Source of the DNA: Pseudomonadota bacterium
Lineage (GTDB): Bacteria > Pseudomonadota > Alphaproteobacteria > Rhizobiales > Xanthobacteraceae
Length of the DNA: 64,000 nt
Assembly (NCBI GenBank): GCA_023404675.1
Contig: JAEYAW010000018.1
Span: 124,001-188,000 of the forward strand
Reading direction: 5' to 3'
Position numbers and translations under genes: made by a program. Positions 25,988 through 35,537 of the stretch are shown here, in pieces. Position 1 is the stretch's first letter; each line of letters opens with the position of its first letter. The notes beneath the pieces are model-generated. The model was given only the letters and a program-made list of their open reading frames with translations, did no database searches and was not told where the DNA came from.

Positions 25988-26872
25988 ATGCAGGCACTTT
26001 TTATCGGCCAAGCCTATATCGACGTCACCTTCATTACGGACCATCTGCCCACCGGCGACGAGAAGCATGTGGCGGATGCGTTCTCGGTCTCGTTCGGCGG
26101 CAATGCCGTCACCGCCGCGTTCTGCTGCGCCAAGCTCGGCATCGTCCCGGACCTGATCGCCACGGTCGCCGACGATTGGCTCGGCCGCATGTTCCGCGAC
26201 ATGGCCGCCAAATACGGCATTTCCCTGCATTCGCGGAAAGTGAAAAGCTCCTCGCTGTCCTTCATCATGCCGAAGGATGGCAAGCGGGCGATCGTGCGCT
26301 GCCGCGACGACGACTACCTGCACCCCTTCGCCACGCTGAACCTGAACGGCTGCCGGGCGCTGCATGTGGACGGCCATCAGCCGGACGCAGCGATCCACTA
26401 CGCGAAGCTGTGCCGCGAGCAAGGCATCCTGACTTCGCTCGATGGCGGCGGCCTGCGCACCAACACCCATGACCTCCTCGCCTATATCGATGTCGCCATC
26501 GTCGCTGAGCGGCTGTGCGAGCAGATGGACCTTACGCCACACGCCATGCTCGACTATCTGAAGAGCCGCGGGTGCAAGATCGGCGGCGTCACGCTCGGCG
26601 AGCGCGGCATGGTCTGGTACGATGAGACAGGCTCCGTTCGCACGCTGCCCGCCATTCCCATTCCGCGCGAGCGCGTGATCGACACCAACGGCGCGGGCGA
26701 TGTGTTTCACGGCGCATATGTTTATTCCTATCTCGCCGAGCCGGAACGGCGATGGGAGGATCATTTCCGTTTCGCGCAGGCGGCGTCCGCCTTCAAGATT
26801 CAACGCCTCGGCAACGAAGCCGGTCTTCCGACTCGCGCGGAAGTCCTCGAACTGGCAGGGCAGAACGCCTGA
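25988..26872 (+). CDS. PfkB/ribokinase family carbohydrate kinase
   Basis: A 294-residue kinase of the PfkB superfamily. The N-terminal glycine pair motif is S-F-G-G-N-A-V-T-A-A, and the C-terminal signature D-T-N-G-A-G-D-V-F-H-G has the catalytic base Asp238. It phosphorylates a sugar or nucleoside with ATP. The specific sugar is unknown, but the gene is followed 98 bases later by glycogen phosphorylase, which suggests a link to carbohydrate use. A GAGGAACAGG sequence upstream supports ATG 25988. Confidence 0.87.
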   Translation: MQALFIGQAYIDVTFITDHLPTGDEKHVADAFSVSFGGNAVTAAFCCAKLGIVPDLIATVADDWLGRMFRDMAAKYGISLHSRKVKSSSLSFIMPKDGKRAIVRCRDDDYLHPFATLNLNGCRALHVDGHQPDAAIHYAKLCREQGILTSLDGGGLRTNTHDLLAYIDVAIVAERLCEQMDLTPHAMLDYLKSRGCKIGGVTLGERGMVWYDETGSVRTLPAIPIPRERVIDTNGAGDVFHGAYVYSYLAEPERRWEDHFRFAQAASAFKIQRLGNEAGLPTRAEVLELAGQNA

Positions 26873-26970
26873 CGCCGCTTGCTTCGATCCGACCTGCCGC
26901 GGCGGGTCGGTCGACGCCCCGAATAACGGGCATCATCGTTACATCGCGACGCGCAGGGAAGGCATCGAGC

Positions 26971-29475
26971 GTGCATCATAATCAGTCCCGACCGACCGGC
27001 GAACCTCTTCCAAACCCGTCCGTCGCCGACGAGACGCCGGAAGCCGAGCTCGCCGAAATCAAGAGCGCGATCCTCACAAAGCTCACGCTCACGATCGGCA
27101 AGGATGCCATCAACGCCACCAAACGCGACTGGTATCAGGCCGCCGCTCTCGCATTGCGCGACCGCATCGCCCATCGCTGGCTGGTCAGCGAGCGCGCCAG
27201 CTATGACGAGGGGCGCAAGCGCGTCTGCTATCTCTCGCTGGAATTCCTGATCGGGCGGCTGTTCACGGATGCCCTGAGCAATCTCGGGCTGCTGTCCGCG
27301 TTCGAGACCGCGCTCGGCGACCTCGGCATCGACTTCAACGAGTTGCGCGAACTGGAGCCCGATGCGGCGCTGGGCAATGGCGGTCTCGGCCGCCTCGCCG
27401 CATGCTTCATGGAAAGCATGGCGACGCTGGATATTCCCGCGACAGGCTACGGCATCCGCTATGACTACGGCCTGTTCCGCCAGATCATCAATCATGGCTG
27501 GCAGCAGGAATACCCGGACGAATGGCTGTCTTTCGGCAACCCGTGGGAATTCCAGCGGCCGGAGGTGGTGTTCGACGTACAGTTCGGCGGCAAGGTCCGC
27601 ACGGCCACCGACGAGCGCGGCAATTTCCGGCAGGTGTGGGAGCCCGCCGAAACCATCGAGGCTGTCGCCTACGATACGCCCATCGTCGGCTGGCGCGGCC
27701 AGCACGTCAACGCACTGCGGCTGTGGCATGCGCGCGCTGTCGATCCGCTGCGCATCGAAGTGTTCAACGCGGGCGACTATCTTGGCGCGACCTCGCCGCA
27801 GGCTCGCGCCGAGGCGATCTCGAAATTCCTCTATCCGAGCGACGAGACGCCGGCAGGCCGCGAACTGCGCCTGCGGCAGGAGTACTTCTTCGTCTCGGCC
27901 TCGCTGCAGGATATCGTCAACCGCTACCTGCGCTCCGACGGCAGCCTGCGCTCGCTGCCGGACGGCATCGCGGTCCAGCTCAACGACACGCATCCGAGCC
28001 TGTGCGTCGCCGAGCTGATGCGCATTCTTGTCGATATTTACGGCATCCCGTGGGACAGCGCCTGGCACATCACGCGGGGGACACTGTCCTACACCAACCA
28101 CACGCTGCTGCCGGAGGCATTGGAAACATGGCCGGTGGCGCTGTTCGAAACGATGCTGCCGCGGCATCTGGAGATCATCTACCGGATCAACGAGCTTCAT
28201 CTGCAGGAAGCCGACGCCAAATTTCCGGGCAACGTCGAATTCCGCGCGTCGGTGTCGCTGATCGACGAACAGCAGCAGCGGCGCGTGCGCATGGGACACC
28301 TCGCCTTCGTCGGCTCGCACCGGATCAACGGCGTCTCCGCCATGCACAGCGACCTGATGAAGGAGACCGTGTTCCGCGATCTCCACCATCTCTATCCCGG
28401 CCGTATCACCAACAAGACCAACGGCATCACCTTCCGCCGCTGGCTGATGCAGGCCAACCCCGGCCTCACCGCGCTGCTGCGCGAGGCCTGCGGCGACGCG
28501 GTGCTGGATAATCCCGAGAGGCTCTCGCAGATCGAAAAACTATGCGAGGACAGCGAATTTCATCAGCGCTTCATGCGCGTCAAGCGTGCCAACAAGGCGA
28601 CGCTGACGCGCATCATCGCCCAGAAGCTCGGCGTCGCCGCCAGTCCGGAAGCGCTGTTCGATATCCAGATCAAGCGCATCCACGAATACAAGCGGCAGCT
28701 TCTGAACATCCTTGAAACCATCGCGCTCTACCACGCGATGAAGGACGAGCCCGAGAAAAACTGGGTGCCCCGCGTCAAGGTGTTCGCGGGCAAGGCCGCG
28801 CCGAGCTACAAGTTCGCCAAGCTCATCATCAAGCTCGCCAACGATGTCGCCGAGGTGGTGAACAACGACGAGACGCTGCGCGGACGGCTCAGGGTCGCGT
28901 TCCTGCCCGACTACAAGATCAGCCTCGCCGAGCGCATCATTCCGGCTGCTGATCTATCGGAGCAGATTTCCACCGCCGGCATGGAAGCCTCAGGCACCGG
29001 CAACATGAAGCTGGCACTGAACGGCGCGCTGACCATCGGCACGCTTGACGGCGCGAATATCGAAATCCGCCAGCACGTGGGGCCGGAGAACATCTTCATC
29101 TTCGGGCTTGAGGCAGCGGCGGTCGCAGAGCGCCGCGCACAGGGCCTCGATGCATCAGGCACCATCGCAGCCTCGCCACGTCTCAAACGGGTGATCGAGG
29201 ATCTCGACGCCGGGGCTTTCTCGCCCGACGATCCCGCGCGCTTCCAGCCGATCACCCACGCGCTGCGCTTCCTCGACCACTACATGGTGACGGCCGATTT
29301 CGATGCGTATTACGCGGCGCAGCGCCACGTGGACGACGTGTGGCAGTCGCCGCTCGACTGGACGCGCATGAGCATCCGCAACGTCGCCCGCATGGCATGG
29401 TTCTCGTCGGACCGCACCATCGCCGAATACGCCTCCGACATCTGGCACGTTCCGGCGAAGACACCTGGCGCATAG
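26971..29475 (+). CDS. glgP: Glycogen/alpha-glucan phosphorylase (GTG start)
   Basis: An 834-residue GT35 phosphorylase. R-K-R-V-C-Y-L-S-L-E-F-L-I-G-R lies near residue 80, and the PLP lysine motif E-A-S-G-T-G-N-M-K-L-A-L-N-G-A near 670. It releases glucose-1-phosphate from glycogen or maltodextrin. No ATG gives a sensible N-terminus; GTG 26971 follows AGGGAAGG at a usable distance and gives normal family length. It is not accompanied by other glg genes here. Confidence 0.93.
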   Translation: MHHNQSRPTGEPLPNPSVADETPEAELAEIKSAILTKLTLTIGKDAINATKRDWYQAAALALRDRIAHRWLVSERASYDEGRKRVCYLSLEFLIGRLFTDALSNLGLLSAFETALGDLGIDFNELRELEPDAALGNGGLGRLAACFMESMATLDIPATGYGIRYDYGLFRQIINHGWQQEYPDEWLSFGNPWEFQRPEVVFDVQFGGKVRTATDERGNFRQVWEPAETIEAVAYDTPIVGWRGQHVNALRLWHARAVDPLRIEVFNAGDYLGATSPQARAEAISKFLYPSDETPAGRELRLRQEYFFVSASLQDIVNRYLRSDGSLRSLPDGIAVQLNDTHPSLCVAELMRILVDIYGIPWDSAWHITRGTLSYTNHTLLPEALETWPVALFETMLPRHLEIIYRINELHLQEADAKFPGNVEFRASVSLIDEQQQRRVRMGHLAFVGSHRINGVSAMHSDLMKETVFRDLHHLYPGRITNKTNGITFRRWLMQANPGLTALLREACGDAVLDNPERLSQIEKLCEDSEFHQRFMRVKRANKATLTRIIAQKLGVAASPEALFDIQIKRIHEYKRQLLNILETIALYHAMKDEPEKNWVPRVKVFAGKAAPSYKFAKLIIKLANDVAEVVNNDETLRGRLRVAFLPDYKISLAERIIPAADLSEQISTAGMEASGTGNMKLALNGALTIGTLDGANIEIRQHVGPENIFIFGLEAAAVAERRAQGLDASGTIAASPRLKRVIEDLDAGAFSPDDPARFQPITHALRFLDHYMVTADFDAYYAAQRHVDDVWQSPLDWTRMSIRNVARMAWFSSDRTIAEYASDIWHVPAKTPGA

Positions 29476-29490
29476 CGCAATGGCCCGCGA

Positions 29491-29895
29491 TCAGGCGGAG
29501 GGCTTGCCGGACAGCACGCCTTCCGCCTTCAGCACCTCGTGGGCGGCCTTGAACGCTTCGAGACCGGCCGGGATGCCGCAATAGACGGTGGCGTGCAGCA
29601 GGATCTCCTTGATCTCCTCCACGCTCACCCCGTTGGTCAGCGCGCCCTTGACGTGCAGTTTGAGTTCCGCCGGCTTGTTCAGCGCGGTCAGCATGGCGAG
29701 GTTCACGATGCTGCGCGTCCGGCGATCCAGACCCGGCCGCGTCCATGCATAGCCCCAGCACATTTCCGTGGTGATGTTCTGGAACGCCATCATGAAATCG
29801 TCGGCCTTGGCCAGGCTGCTATCGACATAGTCCGCGCCCAGCACTTCGCGGCGGACAGCCAGCCCATCCTCGAACAGCTTGCTTTTGTCGTTCAC
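29491..29895 (-). CDS. Carboxymuconolactone decarboxylase family protein
   Basis: A 134-residue CMD/AhpD-fold protein. It contains R-T-R-S-I-V-N-L-A-M-L-T-A-L and E-I-L-L-H-A-T-V-Y-C-G-I-P-A-G, a pattern close to PcaC (4-carboxymuconolactone decarboxylase); only one Cys is present in the core, so the AhpD-type CxxC is absent. No other protocatechuate genes are nearby, so a true PcaC role is only possible. GTG 29895 has AAGGA 7 bases upstream. Tail to tail with glgP. Confidence 0.82.
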   Translation of the reverse strand: MNDKSKLFEDGLAVRREVLGADYVDSSLAKADDFMMAFQNITTEMCWGYAWTRPGLDRRTRSIVNLAMLTALNKPAELKLHVKGALTNGVSVEEIKEILLHATVYCGIPAGLEAFKAAHEVLKAEGVLSGKPSA

Positions 29896-30059
29896 GCTCG
29901 CATCCTTCCCATTCTTTGATCGCCCAAGCTCAGGCGCGAGACCCTATAGCACCGCGCGCGATGGGAAGGCGAAGCAACTCGCATGCGCATGAGTTCCCGG
30001 GCCGCTGGAAGGCGTATATAGTTCCGCCATTCGCGACGAAGCGAACGCGGGAGACTTTC

Positions 30060-30512
30060 ATGCAGCGCGTGACCATCACCATCGACGACGACCTGCTTGC
30101 AGAAGTCGACCGGCGCGTCGAGACCGTCGGCTATCAGAATCGCTCGGAAGCGATCCGCGATCTGGTCCGCGCGGGCCTCAACCAGGCCTCGCAGGATACG
30201 ACGACGTCCGGCAACTGCGTGGCGGCGCTGGTGTATGTCTACGACCATCACGCGCGCGAACTCTCCAAACGGCTGGTCGAGAGCTTTCACGGCCATCACG
30301 ATCTGTCGCTGGCGACGCTGCACGTTCATCTCGATGACGATCGCTGCATGGAAGTGACCGCGCTGCAGGGCTCCAGCGCCGAAGTGCAGCACCTCGCCGA
30401 CCACATCATCGCCGAACGCGGCGTCCGCTACGGCCGCGTGGTGATGATCCCGAGCGAGGGCAGCCCCGCCAGGGAGGCGAAACCTCGCAAGCACGGCCAC
30501 TCCCACCGCTGA
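30060..30512 (+). CDS. nikR: Nickel-responsive repressor NikR
   Basis: A 150-residue ribbon-helix-helix regulator: N-terminal RHH (V-T-I-T-I-D-D-D-L-L-A-E-V-D, then Q-N-R-S-E-A-I-R-D-L-V-R) and an ACT-like nickel-binding domain. The high-affinity Ni ligands His77, His88, His90 and Cys96 (L-H-V-H-L-D-D-D-R-C) are all present, matching E. coli His76, His87, His89 and Cys95. A histidine-rich tail (K-H-G-H-S-H-R) ends the protein. With nickel bound it would repress the two operons downstream, each of which has a matching operator. 101 bases separate it from the ABC operon. Confidence 0.95.
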   Translation: MQRVTITIDDDLLAEVDRRVETVGYQNRSEAIRDLVRAGLNQASQDTTTSGNCVAALVYVYDHHARELSKRLVESFHGHHDLSLATLHVHLDDDRCMEVTALQGSSAEVQHLADHIIAERGVRYGRVVMIPSEGSPAREAKPRKHGHSHR

Positions 30513-30537
30513 CCTGCCCCTCTCCGGCCACCGCCCG

Positions 30538-30565
30538 ATGTGATGTCTTGAACTAGACATCATAC
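30538..30565 (+). promoter_or_regulatory. NikR operator upstream of the nickel ABC operon
   Basis: Half-site TCATAC at 30560-30565 is perfect; the partner at 30538-30543 reads ATGTGA against the consensus GTATGA (4 of 6), with exactly 16 bases between. A perfect inner palindrome TGATGTCT-N6-AGACATCA (30541-30562) has the same centre. It lies 48 bases before the binding-protein gene. NikR boxes in proteobacteria follow GTATGA-N16-TCATAC. Confidence 0.82.
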
Positions 30566-30613
30566 CTGACCCTGCCTATCCTGAGACCAACAGGGTGGAC
30601 ACCGGATCGGCCA

Positions 30614-32206
30614 ATGCAGGTCAAAGCGATTTGCCGCGTGCTGGCGGTTGTGGCCGCGGCCTGTCTCGGACAGGCGATGCAGGCCGGCGGCGGCTGGGCA
30701 AGCGCCCCGAAAAACCTGACGCTGGCCATTCAGGGCGAGCCGGAGCGCGGCTTCGATCCGACGCTGGGCTGGGGCGGCTACGGGCATCCGCTGTTTCAGT
30801 CGACGCTCATGACACGCGCCACTGACCTCTCGCCTCGCCCTGATCTGGCGCGAAGCTGGGTGCTGTCCGACGATCGCCGGACGTGGACCATCACGATCCG
30901 CGATGGCGTCCGTTTTTCCGATGGGTCGCCGCTCACGGCGGACGATGTGGCCTTCACCTTCAATCAGGCGGCGAAGGCAGGCGGCGCAATCGACGTCACT
31001 GCCCTCGAACGGGCCGAGGCGAAGGACGCGACCACCGTGCTGCTGCGGCTGAAGGAGCCGCGCATCACCTTCATGGAGACTTTCTTCGCGCTCGGCATCG
31101 TTCCGCGCGCGGGCTACGGTCCCGGATACGGGCAGAATCCCGTCGGCTCCGGGCCTTACAAACTGGTGCGATGGGATCGCGGCCAGCAACTGATCGTGCA
31201 AGCCAATCCCTATTACGACGGCCCGAGGCCGGCATTCGCGCAACTCACATTCCTGTTCACCGGCGAGGATACGAGCTTCGCCGCCGCCATGGCTGGTCAG
31301 ATCGACGTCGTCGCCGTTCCCGCGGCGCTCGCGTCCAGCGTACCGCCGAACATGACGCGGGTGGTCGCCCGCTCGGTGGACAATCGCGGCATCATGTTTC
31401 CGATGCTGCCCGACACGGGACAAAAAACCGATGACGGACGCCCCCTCGGCAACAGCGTGACCACCGATCCCGCGATCCGCAAGGCCATCAATATCGCGCT
31501 CGACCGGCGCGCGCTGGTGCGGGCCGTGCTGCGCGGCTTCGGTACCCCAGCGTATGGCCCGGCCGATGGCCTGCCCTGGGACAACGCCGAGGACCGCCTT
31601 GCTGACGCCGACCCGACCGCCGCCGCGCGTATTCTCGACCAGGCCGGATGGATCATGGGCACGTCGGGCGTGCGCGCAAAGAACGGCCGCGATGCCCGTT
31701 TCACGCTGCTTTACTTCGCCACCGACCAGACCCGGCAGGCGCTGGCGCTGGCGGTCGCGGAAATGCTGCGGCCGCTCGGCATCGTCGTCACGCCAGTCGG
31801 CAAAAGCCAGTCGGAGGTGAAGCGACTGACCCATGCCAACGCCGTGCTTTACGGATGGGGCAGCCATAGCCCGGTCGAAGTCTATCGTCTGTTCGCGAGC
31901 GCGCTCGCCGGCAGCGGCTACTACAACGCGGGCTTCTACAGGAACACAAAGGTGGACGCCTATTTCGCGCTCGCCGAAGCCGCGCCCTCCTCCGCTGCGT
32001 CGCTGCCGTTCTGGCGCAAGGCCGCGTGGGATGGCGAGACCGGCTTTGGTCTGCGCGGCGACGCCGCGTGGGCGTGGCTCGTCAATCTCGATCACGTCTA
32101 TTTCGTCAACCGCTGCCTCGACCTCGGCCCGCTCCAGACCGAACCGCACGGCCACGGCTGGCCGATCACGGCCGGTCTTTCCAACTGGCGATGGTCGTGC
32201 AACTGA
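30614..32206 (+). CDS. Nickel-type ABC transporter periplasmic binding protein
   Basis: A 530-residue family 5 (peptide/nickel) binding protein with a signal peptide (M-Q-V-K-A-I-C-R-V-L-A-V-V-A-A-A-C-L-G-Q-A, split here only for length). Hallmarks include R-D-G-V-R-F-S-D-G-S-P-L-T-A-D-D-V and P-V-G-S-G-P-Y-K-L. Nickel, probably as a small chelate, is the likely cargo because a NikR operator lies upstream and nikR is the gene before. The C-terminal part has H-G-H-G-W-P, a possible metal contact. It is more distant from classical NikA, so I leave the symbol blank. Its end overlaps the first permease gene by 16 bases. Confidence 0.87.
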   Translation: MQVKAICRVLAVVAAACLGQAMQAGGGWASAPKNLTLAIQGEPERGFDPTLGWGGYGHPLFQSTLMTRATDLSPRPDLARSWVLSDDRRTWTITIRDGVRFSDGSPLTADDVAFTFNQAAKAGGAIDVTALERAEAKDATTVLLRLKEPRITFMETFFALGIVPRAGYGPGYGQNPVGSGPYKLVRWDRGQQLIVQANPYYDGPRPAFAQLTFLFTGEDTSFAAAMAGQIDVVAVPAALASSVPPNMTRVVARSVDNRGIMFPMLPDTGQKTDDGRPLGNSVTTDPAIRKAINIALDRRALVRAVLRGFGTPAYGPADGLPWDNAEDRLADADPTAAARILDQAGWIMGTSGVRAKNGRDARFTLLYFATDQTRQALALAVAEMLRPLGIVVTPVGKSQSEVKRLTHANAVLYGWGSHSPVEVYRLFASALAGSGYYNAGFYRNTKVDAYFALAEAAPSSAASLPFWRKAAWDGETGFGLRGDAAWAWLVNLDHVYFVNRCLDLGPLQTEPHGHGWPITAGLSNWRWSCN

Positions 32207-33210
32207 CCGCGCCCGCGCACGGTGGCGGCTGGCCCCGCGTCATCGCCGGGAGACTGCTGCGGCTGGCTGTCCTGCTTCTTGGTATCGCCATCGCGGCGTT
32301 CGCGCTGGCAAAGCTGTCGCCGGTCGATCCGGTCGATGCCTATCTCGGCGGCGCGATGATCGGCGTCGGACCGGAGCAGCGCGCCGCGATCGCGGAGCGG
32401 CTGCATCTGTACGACGGCGTAGCCTCGCAATTCGCGGCATGGCTGCGCAACATCATCAGCTGCGACCTCGGTATCAGCACCATTTACAACCAGCCGGTCG
32501 CAACCGTGATAGCGGAGCGCGCCCTGCCCTCGCTGGCGCTGACCGGCACTGCGTGGATTCTCTCCGGCCTGCTCGGCTTCGCGCTCGGCCTTGTCGCCGG
32601 CGCACGCGAAGGCTCATGGCTGGACCGCGTCATCCGCGTCTATTGCTACGTGCTCGCCTCGACGCCGACGTTCTGGATCGCCATCGTTCTTCTGATCGTC
32701 TTTGCGTTCAAGCTCGGATGGGCTCCGTTCTGCTGTGTCGCGCCGCCGGGCCTTGCAACCGACGACATCACCTTGACGGAACGCCTGCGGCATCTGGCCT
32801 TGCCGCTCACCGCCGTGACGCTGCTGGGCGTTGCGCAGGTCGCGCTGCATACCCGCATCAAGGTGATCGAGATCATGCGGTCCGACTACGTGACGTTTGC
32901 ATTCGCGCAAGGAGCGACGCGCCTCGACGTCCTGCTGCGTCACGCCGCGCGCAACGCGGCACTGCCCGCAATCACCATCCAGTTCGCCTCGCTTGGCGAA
33001 CTGTTCGGAGGCTCGGCGCTGGCTGAGCAGGTGTTTTCCTATCCAGCTCTCGGCAAGGCGACGGTCGATGCGGGACTGCGCGGCGACGTGCCGCTGCTGC
33101 TGGCTCTCGCTCTGCTCACAGCCGCCTTCGTCAGCACCGGCAACACCATCGCGGACCTGCTCTATCGCGTGGTCGATCCGCGCACCGCCCGCGCCGAGGC
33201 CCTGCCATGA
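32191..33210 (+). CDS. Nickel-type ABC transporter permease 1 (NikB position)
   Basis: A 339-residue binding-protein-dependent permease with about six helices. The first helix region R-L-L-R-L-A-V-L-L-L-G-I-A-I-A-A-F and the EAA-loop area E-I-M-R-S-D-Y-V-T-F-A-F-A-Q-G-A-T are typical of DppB/NikB. It forms the inner-membrane channel with the next gene. ATG 32191 lies inside the end of the binding-protein gene; the stop overlaps the next start by 4 bases. Confidence 0.88.
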   Translation: MVVQLTAPAHGGGWPRVIAGRLLRLAVLLLGIAIAAFALAKLSPVDPVDAYLGGAMIGVGPEQRAAIAERLHLYDGVASQFAAWLRNIISCDLGISTIYNQPVATVIAERALPSLALTGTAWILSGLLGFALGLVAGAREGSWLDRVIRVYCYVLASTPTFWIAIVLLIVFAFKLGWAPFCCVAPPGLATDDITLTERLRHLALPLTAVTLLGVAQVALHTRIKVIEIMRSDYVTFAFAQGATRLDVLLRHAARNAALPAITIQFASLGELFGGSALAEQVFSYPALGKATVDAGLRGDVPLLLALALLTAAFVSTGNTIADLLYRVVDPRTARAEALP

Positions 33211-34076
33211 GCCTCGATCCCCTGACCCTGCCGGGCTCTGCCGCATCCGCTGAAACGAAGGCTTTGGCACAACGCAAGCGCCCGACATGGCAGACGGTAC
33301 TCGCGCTCGGCCTGCTCGCTGCAATCATCATGGGTGCGGCTCTTAGCGGTGAAGCACGCCCCGATCTCACAGCCAGCGGAGCCGCGCCGCCCTCGCTCGC
33401 CCACCCCTTCGGCAGCGACCCACTCGGCCGCGACATGCTGGTGCGGACCGTACAGGGACTTGGACTGAGCCTGCGCGTCGGTTTGATCGCGGCGCTGATC
33501 AGCGGCGTCATCTCACTCCTTCTTGCGGTCGCCGCCGCGGTCGGCGGACGCGCGGCGGATGCGGTTGTGAGTTTCTTCGTGGACATGACAATGGGGCTGC
33601 CGCATCTGGTCCTGCTGGTGCTGATCTGTTTCGCACTTGGCGGCGGCACCTTCGCCGTTATCACCTCCGTGGCGCTGACGCATTGGCCGCGCCTCGCACG
33701 CGTTCTGCGCGCCGAGATGTTGCAGGTCCTGTCATCGGATTACGTTGCCGCCTCGCGCGGATTCGGACGCTCCTGGGCCTTCATCGCGCGGCGGCATCTG
33801 CTGCCGCACATCCTTCCGCAATGGAGCGTGGGAACGCTGCTGCTGTTTCCCCACGCGATCCTGCATGAGGCGGGACTGACCTTTCTCGGCTTCGGTCTCG
33901 AACCGGGACGTCCCGCGATCGGCGTGATGCTCGCCGAATCCATGCGCTCGCTCACGGCGGGCAACTGGTGGCTCGGCGTGTTTCCGGGCGCGGCGCTGCT
34001 TGCACTGGTTCTTGCCTTCGACGGCGTGGCAGGCGGCCTGCACCGCTGGCTTTCGCCTCGCGCGGAGCGAGGCTGA
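33207..34076 (+). CDS. Nickel-type ABC transporter permease 2 (NikC position)
   Basis: A 289-residue DppC/NikC-type permease: one N-terminal helix (T-V-L-A-L-G-L-L-A-A-I-I-M), the H-P-F-G-S-D-P-L-G-R-D-M-L motif that marks the C-type subunit, then five helices with the coupling loop S-D-Y-V-A-A-S-R-G-F-G. It pairs with the preceding permease. Starts with ATGA overlap and ends one base before the first ATPase gene. Confidence 0.88.
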   Translation: MSLDPLTLPGSAASAETKALAQRKRPTWQTVLALGLLAAIIMGAALSGEARPDLTASGAAPPSLAHPFGSDPLGRDMLVRTVQGLGLSLRVGLIAALISGVISLLLAVAAAVGGRAADAVVSFFVDMTMGLPHLVLLVLICFALGGGTFAVITSVALTHWPRLARVLRAEMLQVLSSDYVAASRGFGRSWAFIARRHLLPHILPQWSVGTLLLFPHAILHEAGLTFLGFGLEPGRPAIGVMLAESMRSLTAGNWWLGVFPGAALLALVLAFDGVAGGLHRWLSPRAERG

Positions 34077-34077
34077 G

Positions 34078-34869
34078 ATGCTGGTGCTGGACAACCTCTC
34101 GGTCAGCTTTCGCGATGACGCCTGCGAACGGATCGTCGGGCTCAGCCATGTCAACTTGAATGCCGTGCGCGGCGAGGTGCTGATGATCGCCGGAGCCTCC
34201 GGCGCGGGAAAGAGCCTGATCGCGCACGCCATCCTCGGCCTGCTGCCGGCCGACGCGACCATCACCGGCCATCTGTCGTGGGATGGCGTCGCATTGACGC
34301 CTGCGACACTCGCTTCGCTGCGGGGACGAACGCTGGCCCTCGTGCCGCAATCCATCGCCTGGCTTGATCCGTTGATGCGTTCGTACCGCAGTGTCGAACT
34401 CGCCGCCCGGCGCGCGGGCCTCTCGCGCGCACCAGCGCACAAGAAAGCGCACGCGATGCTGGACCAGCTTGGCCTGTCGGCCGAGGCGGCGCTAGCTTTT
34501 CCGCATGCCCTGTCGGGCGGGATGGCGCGCCGCGTGCTGCTCGCCGCCGCACTCGTCGCCGATCCGGAGTTGATTGTTGCGGACGAGCCAACCAATGGCC
34601 TCGATGCCGACAATGTGCGTACGGTTCTGCGTCTGCTGCGCGCGCAGGCCGACGACGGCAAGGCCGTGATCGTTATCAGCCACGATTTCGAAGCCACGCT
34701 GACGATCGCGGATCGTGTCGCCGTGCTCCACGGGGGCACATTGGCAGAGGTGTGCGGCGCCGATGCATTCAGCGGCGATGGGCAGCCCCTGAACTCTGCC
34801 TACGCCAAAGCCCTGTGGCATGCCCTGCCCGCGAACGGCTTCGTTGCATCCAGCGGGATCGCGCCATGA
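34078..34869 (+). CDS. Nickel-type ABC transporter ATPase 1 (NikD position)
   Basis: A 263-residue ATPase. Walker A G-A-S-G-A-G-K-S, Q-loop V-P-Q-S-I-A-W-L-D, signature L-S-G-G-M-A-R-R, Walker B L-I-V-A-D-E-P-T-N-G-L-D, and switch His in V-I-S-H-D. It powers import with the second ATPase. It overlaps that gene by 4 bases. Its signature has M in place of the usual Q/E, as seen in some NikD-type proteins. Confidence 0.88.
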   Translation: MLVLDNLSVSFRDDACERIVGLSHVNLNAVRGEVLMIAGASGAGKSLIAHAILGLLPADATITGHLSWDGVALTPATLASLRGRTLALVPQSIAWLDPLMRSYRSVELAARRAGLSRAPAHKKAHAMLDQLGLSAEAALAFPHALSGGMARRVLLAAALVADPELIVADEPTNGLDADNVRTVLRLLRAQADDGKAVIVISHDFEATLTIADRVAVLHGGTLAEVCGADAFSGDGQPLNSAYAKALWHALPANGFVASSGIAP

Positions 34870-35483
34870 TGCTCGCCGAGCACATCGTCGCCGGCGACGG
34901 CCACGGCACGCCCGTGCTCCAGGGCGTCACATTCGAGATCGCGGCCGGCGAAGTTGTCGGCCTTTGCGGCGTATCGGGCAGCGGCAAGTCCACGCTGGCG
35001 CGCGTGCTGGGGGGTCATCTCACGCCCCAAAGCGGCCGCGTCACGCTGAACGGCGCACCGTTGCCGCGCAAAGGCCTGCGGCCCGTCCAGATGATCTGGC
35101 AGACGCCCGAGCATGCGGTCGATCCGCGCTGGCGGATCCGCGATATTCTCGCCGAGGGGTTTGCGCCTGACGCGTCGATCATTGCCGCTCTCGGTCTCCG
35201 GCAGGAATGGATGACACGTTTTCCGCACGAGCTTTCGGGCGGTGAACTGCAGCGTATCTGCATCGCGCGCGCGCTCGGCCCCGGCGTCCGCGCGATCATC
35301 GCCGACGAGATTTCCGGCATGCTCGATCCGATCACGCAGGCCGATGTCTGGCATGTCCTGCGGAGCCACGCGGCACAAACAAACATCGCGATTCTCGCCA
35401 TCAGTCACGACGAGAGCCTTCTGGCGAAGATCGCGACGCGGCAGCTGCGATTGTCGAATGGCATGCTCGACGTGGTCACGTAA
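34866..35483 (+). CDS. Nickel-type ABC transporter ATPase 2 (NikE position), short form
   Basis: A 205-residue ATPase domain. Walker A G-V-S-G-S-G-K-S-T, signature L-S-G-G-E-L-Q-R, and D-E-I-S-G-M-L-D for the Walker B/D-loop. It ends right after the H-loop region and lacks the C-terminal extension found in most Opp/Nik ATPases, so it is short but has all nucleotide motifs. It stops one base before the NikR operator of the receptor gene. Confidence 0.87.
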   Translation: MMLAEHIVAGDGHGTPVLQGVTFEIAAGEVVGLCGVSGSGKSTLARVLGGHLTPQSGRVTLNGAPLPRKGLRPVQMIWQTPEHAVDPRWRIRDILAEGFAPDASIIAALGLRQEWMTRFPHELSGGELQRICIARALGPGVRAIIADEISGMLDPITQADVWHVLRSHAAQTNIAILAISHDESLLAKIATRQLRLSNGMLDVVT

Positions 35484-35511
35484 GTATGATCTTTATATTG
35501 ACTCGTCATAC
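35484..35511 (+). promoter_or_regulatory. Perfect NikR operator upstream of the TonB receptor
   Basis: GTATGA (35484-35489), 16 bases, TCATAC (35506-35511): both half-sites and the spacing match the NikR consensus exactly. The spacer is A/T-rich (CTTTATATTGACT), as expected for a promoter overlapping the operator. It lies 26 bases before the receptor ATG. Confidence 0.93.
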
Positions 35512-35537
35512 TTGAAGAACCTAGCATCGAGTTATCG

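Noticed and set aside
26800..28389. A 529-codon open frame antisense to glgP
   Set aside because: No motifs and fully covered by glycogen phosphorylase, whose motifs are intact.
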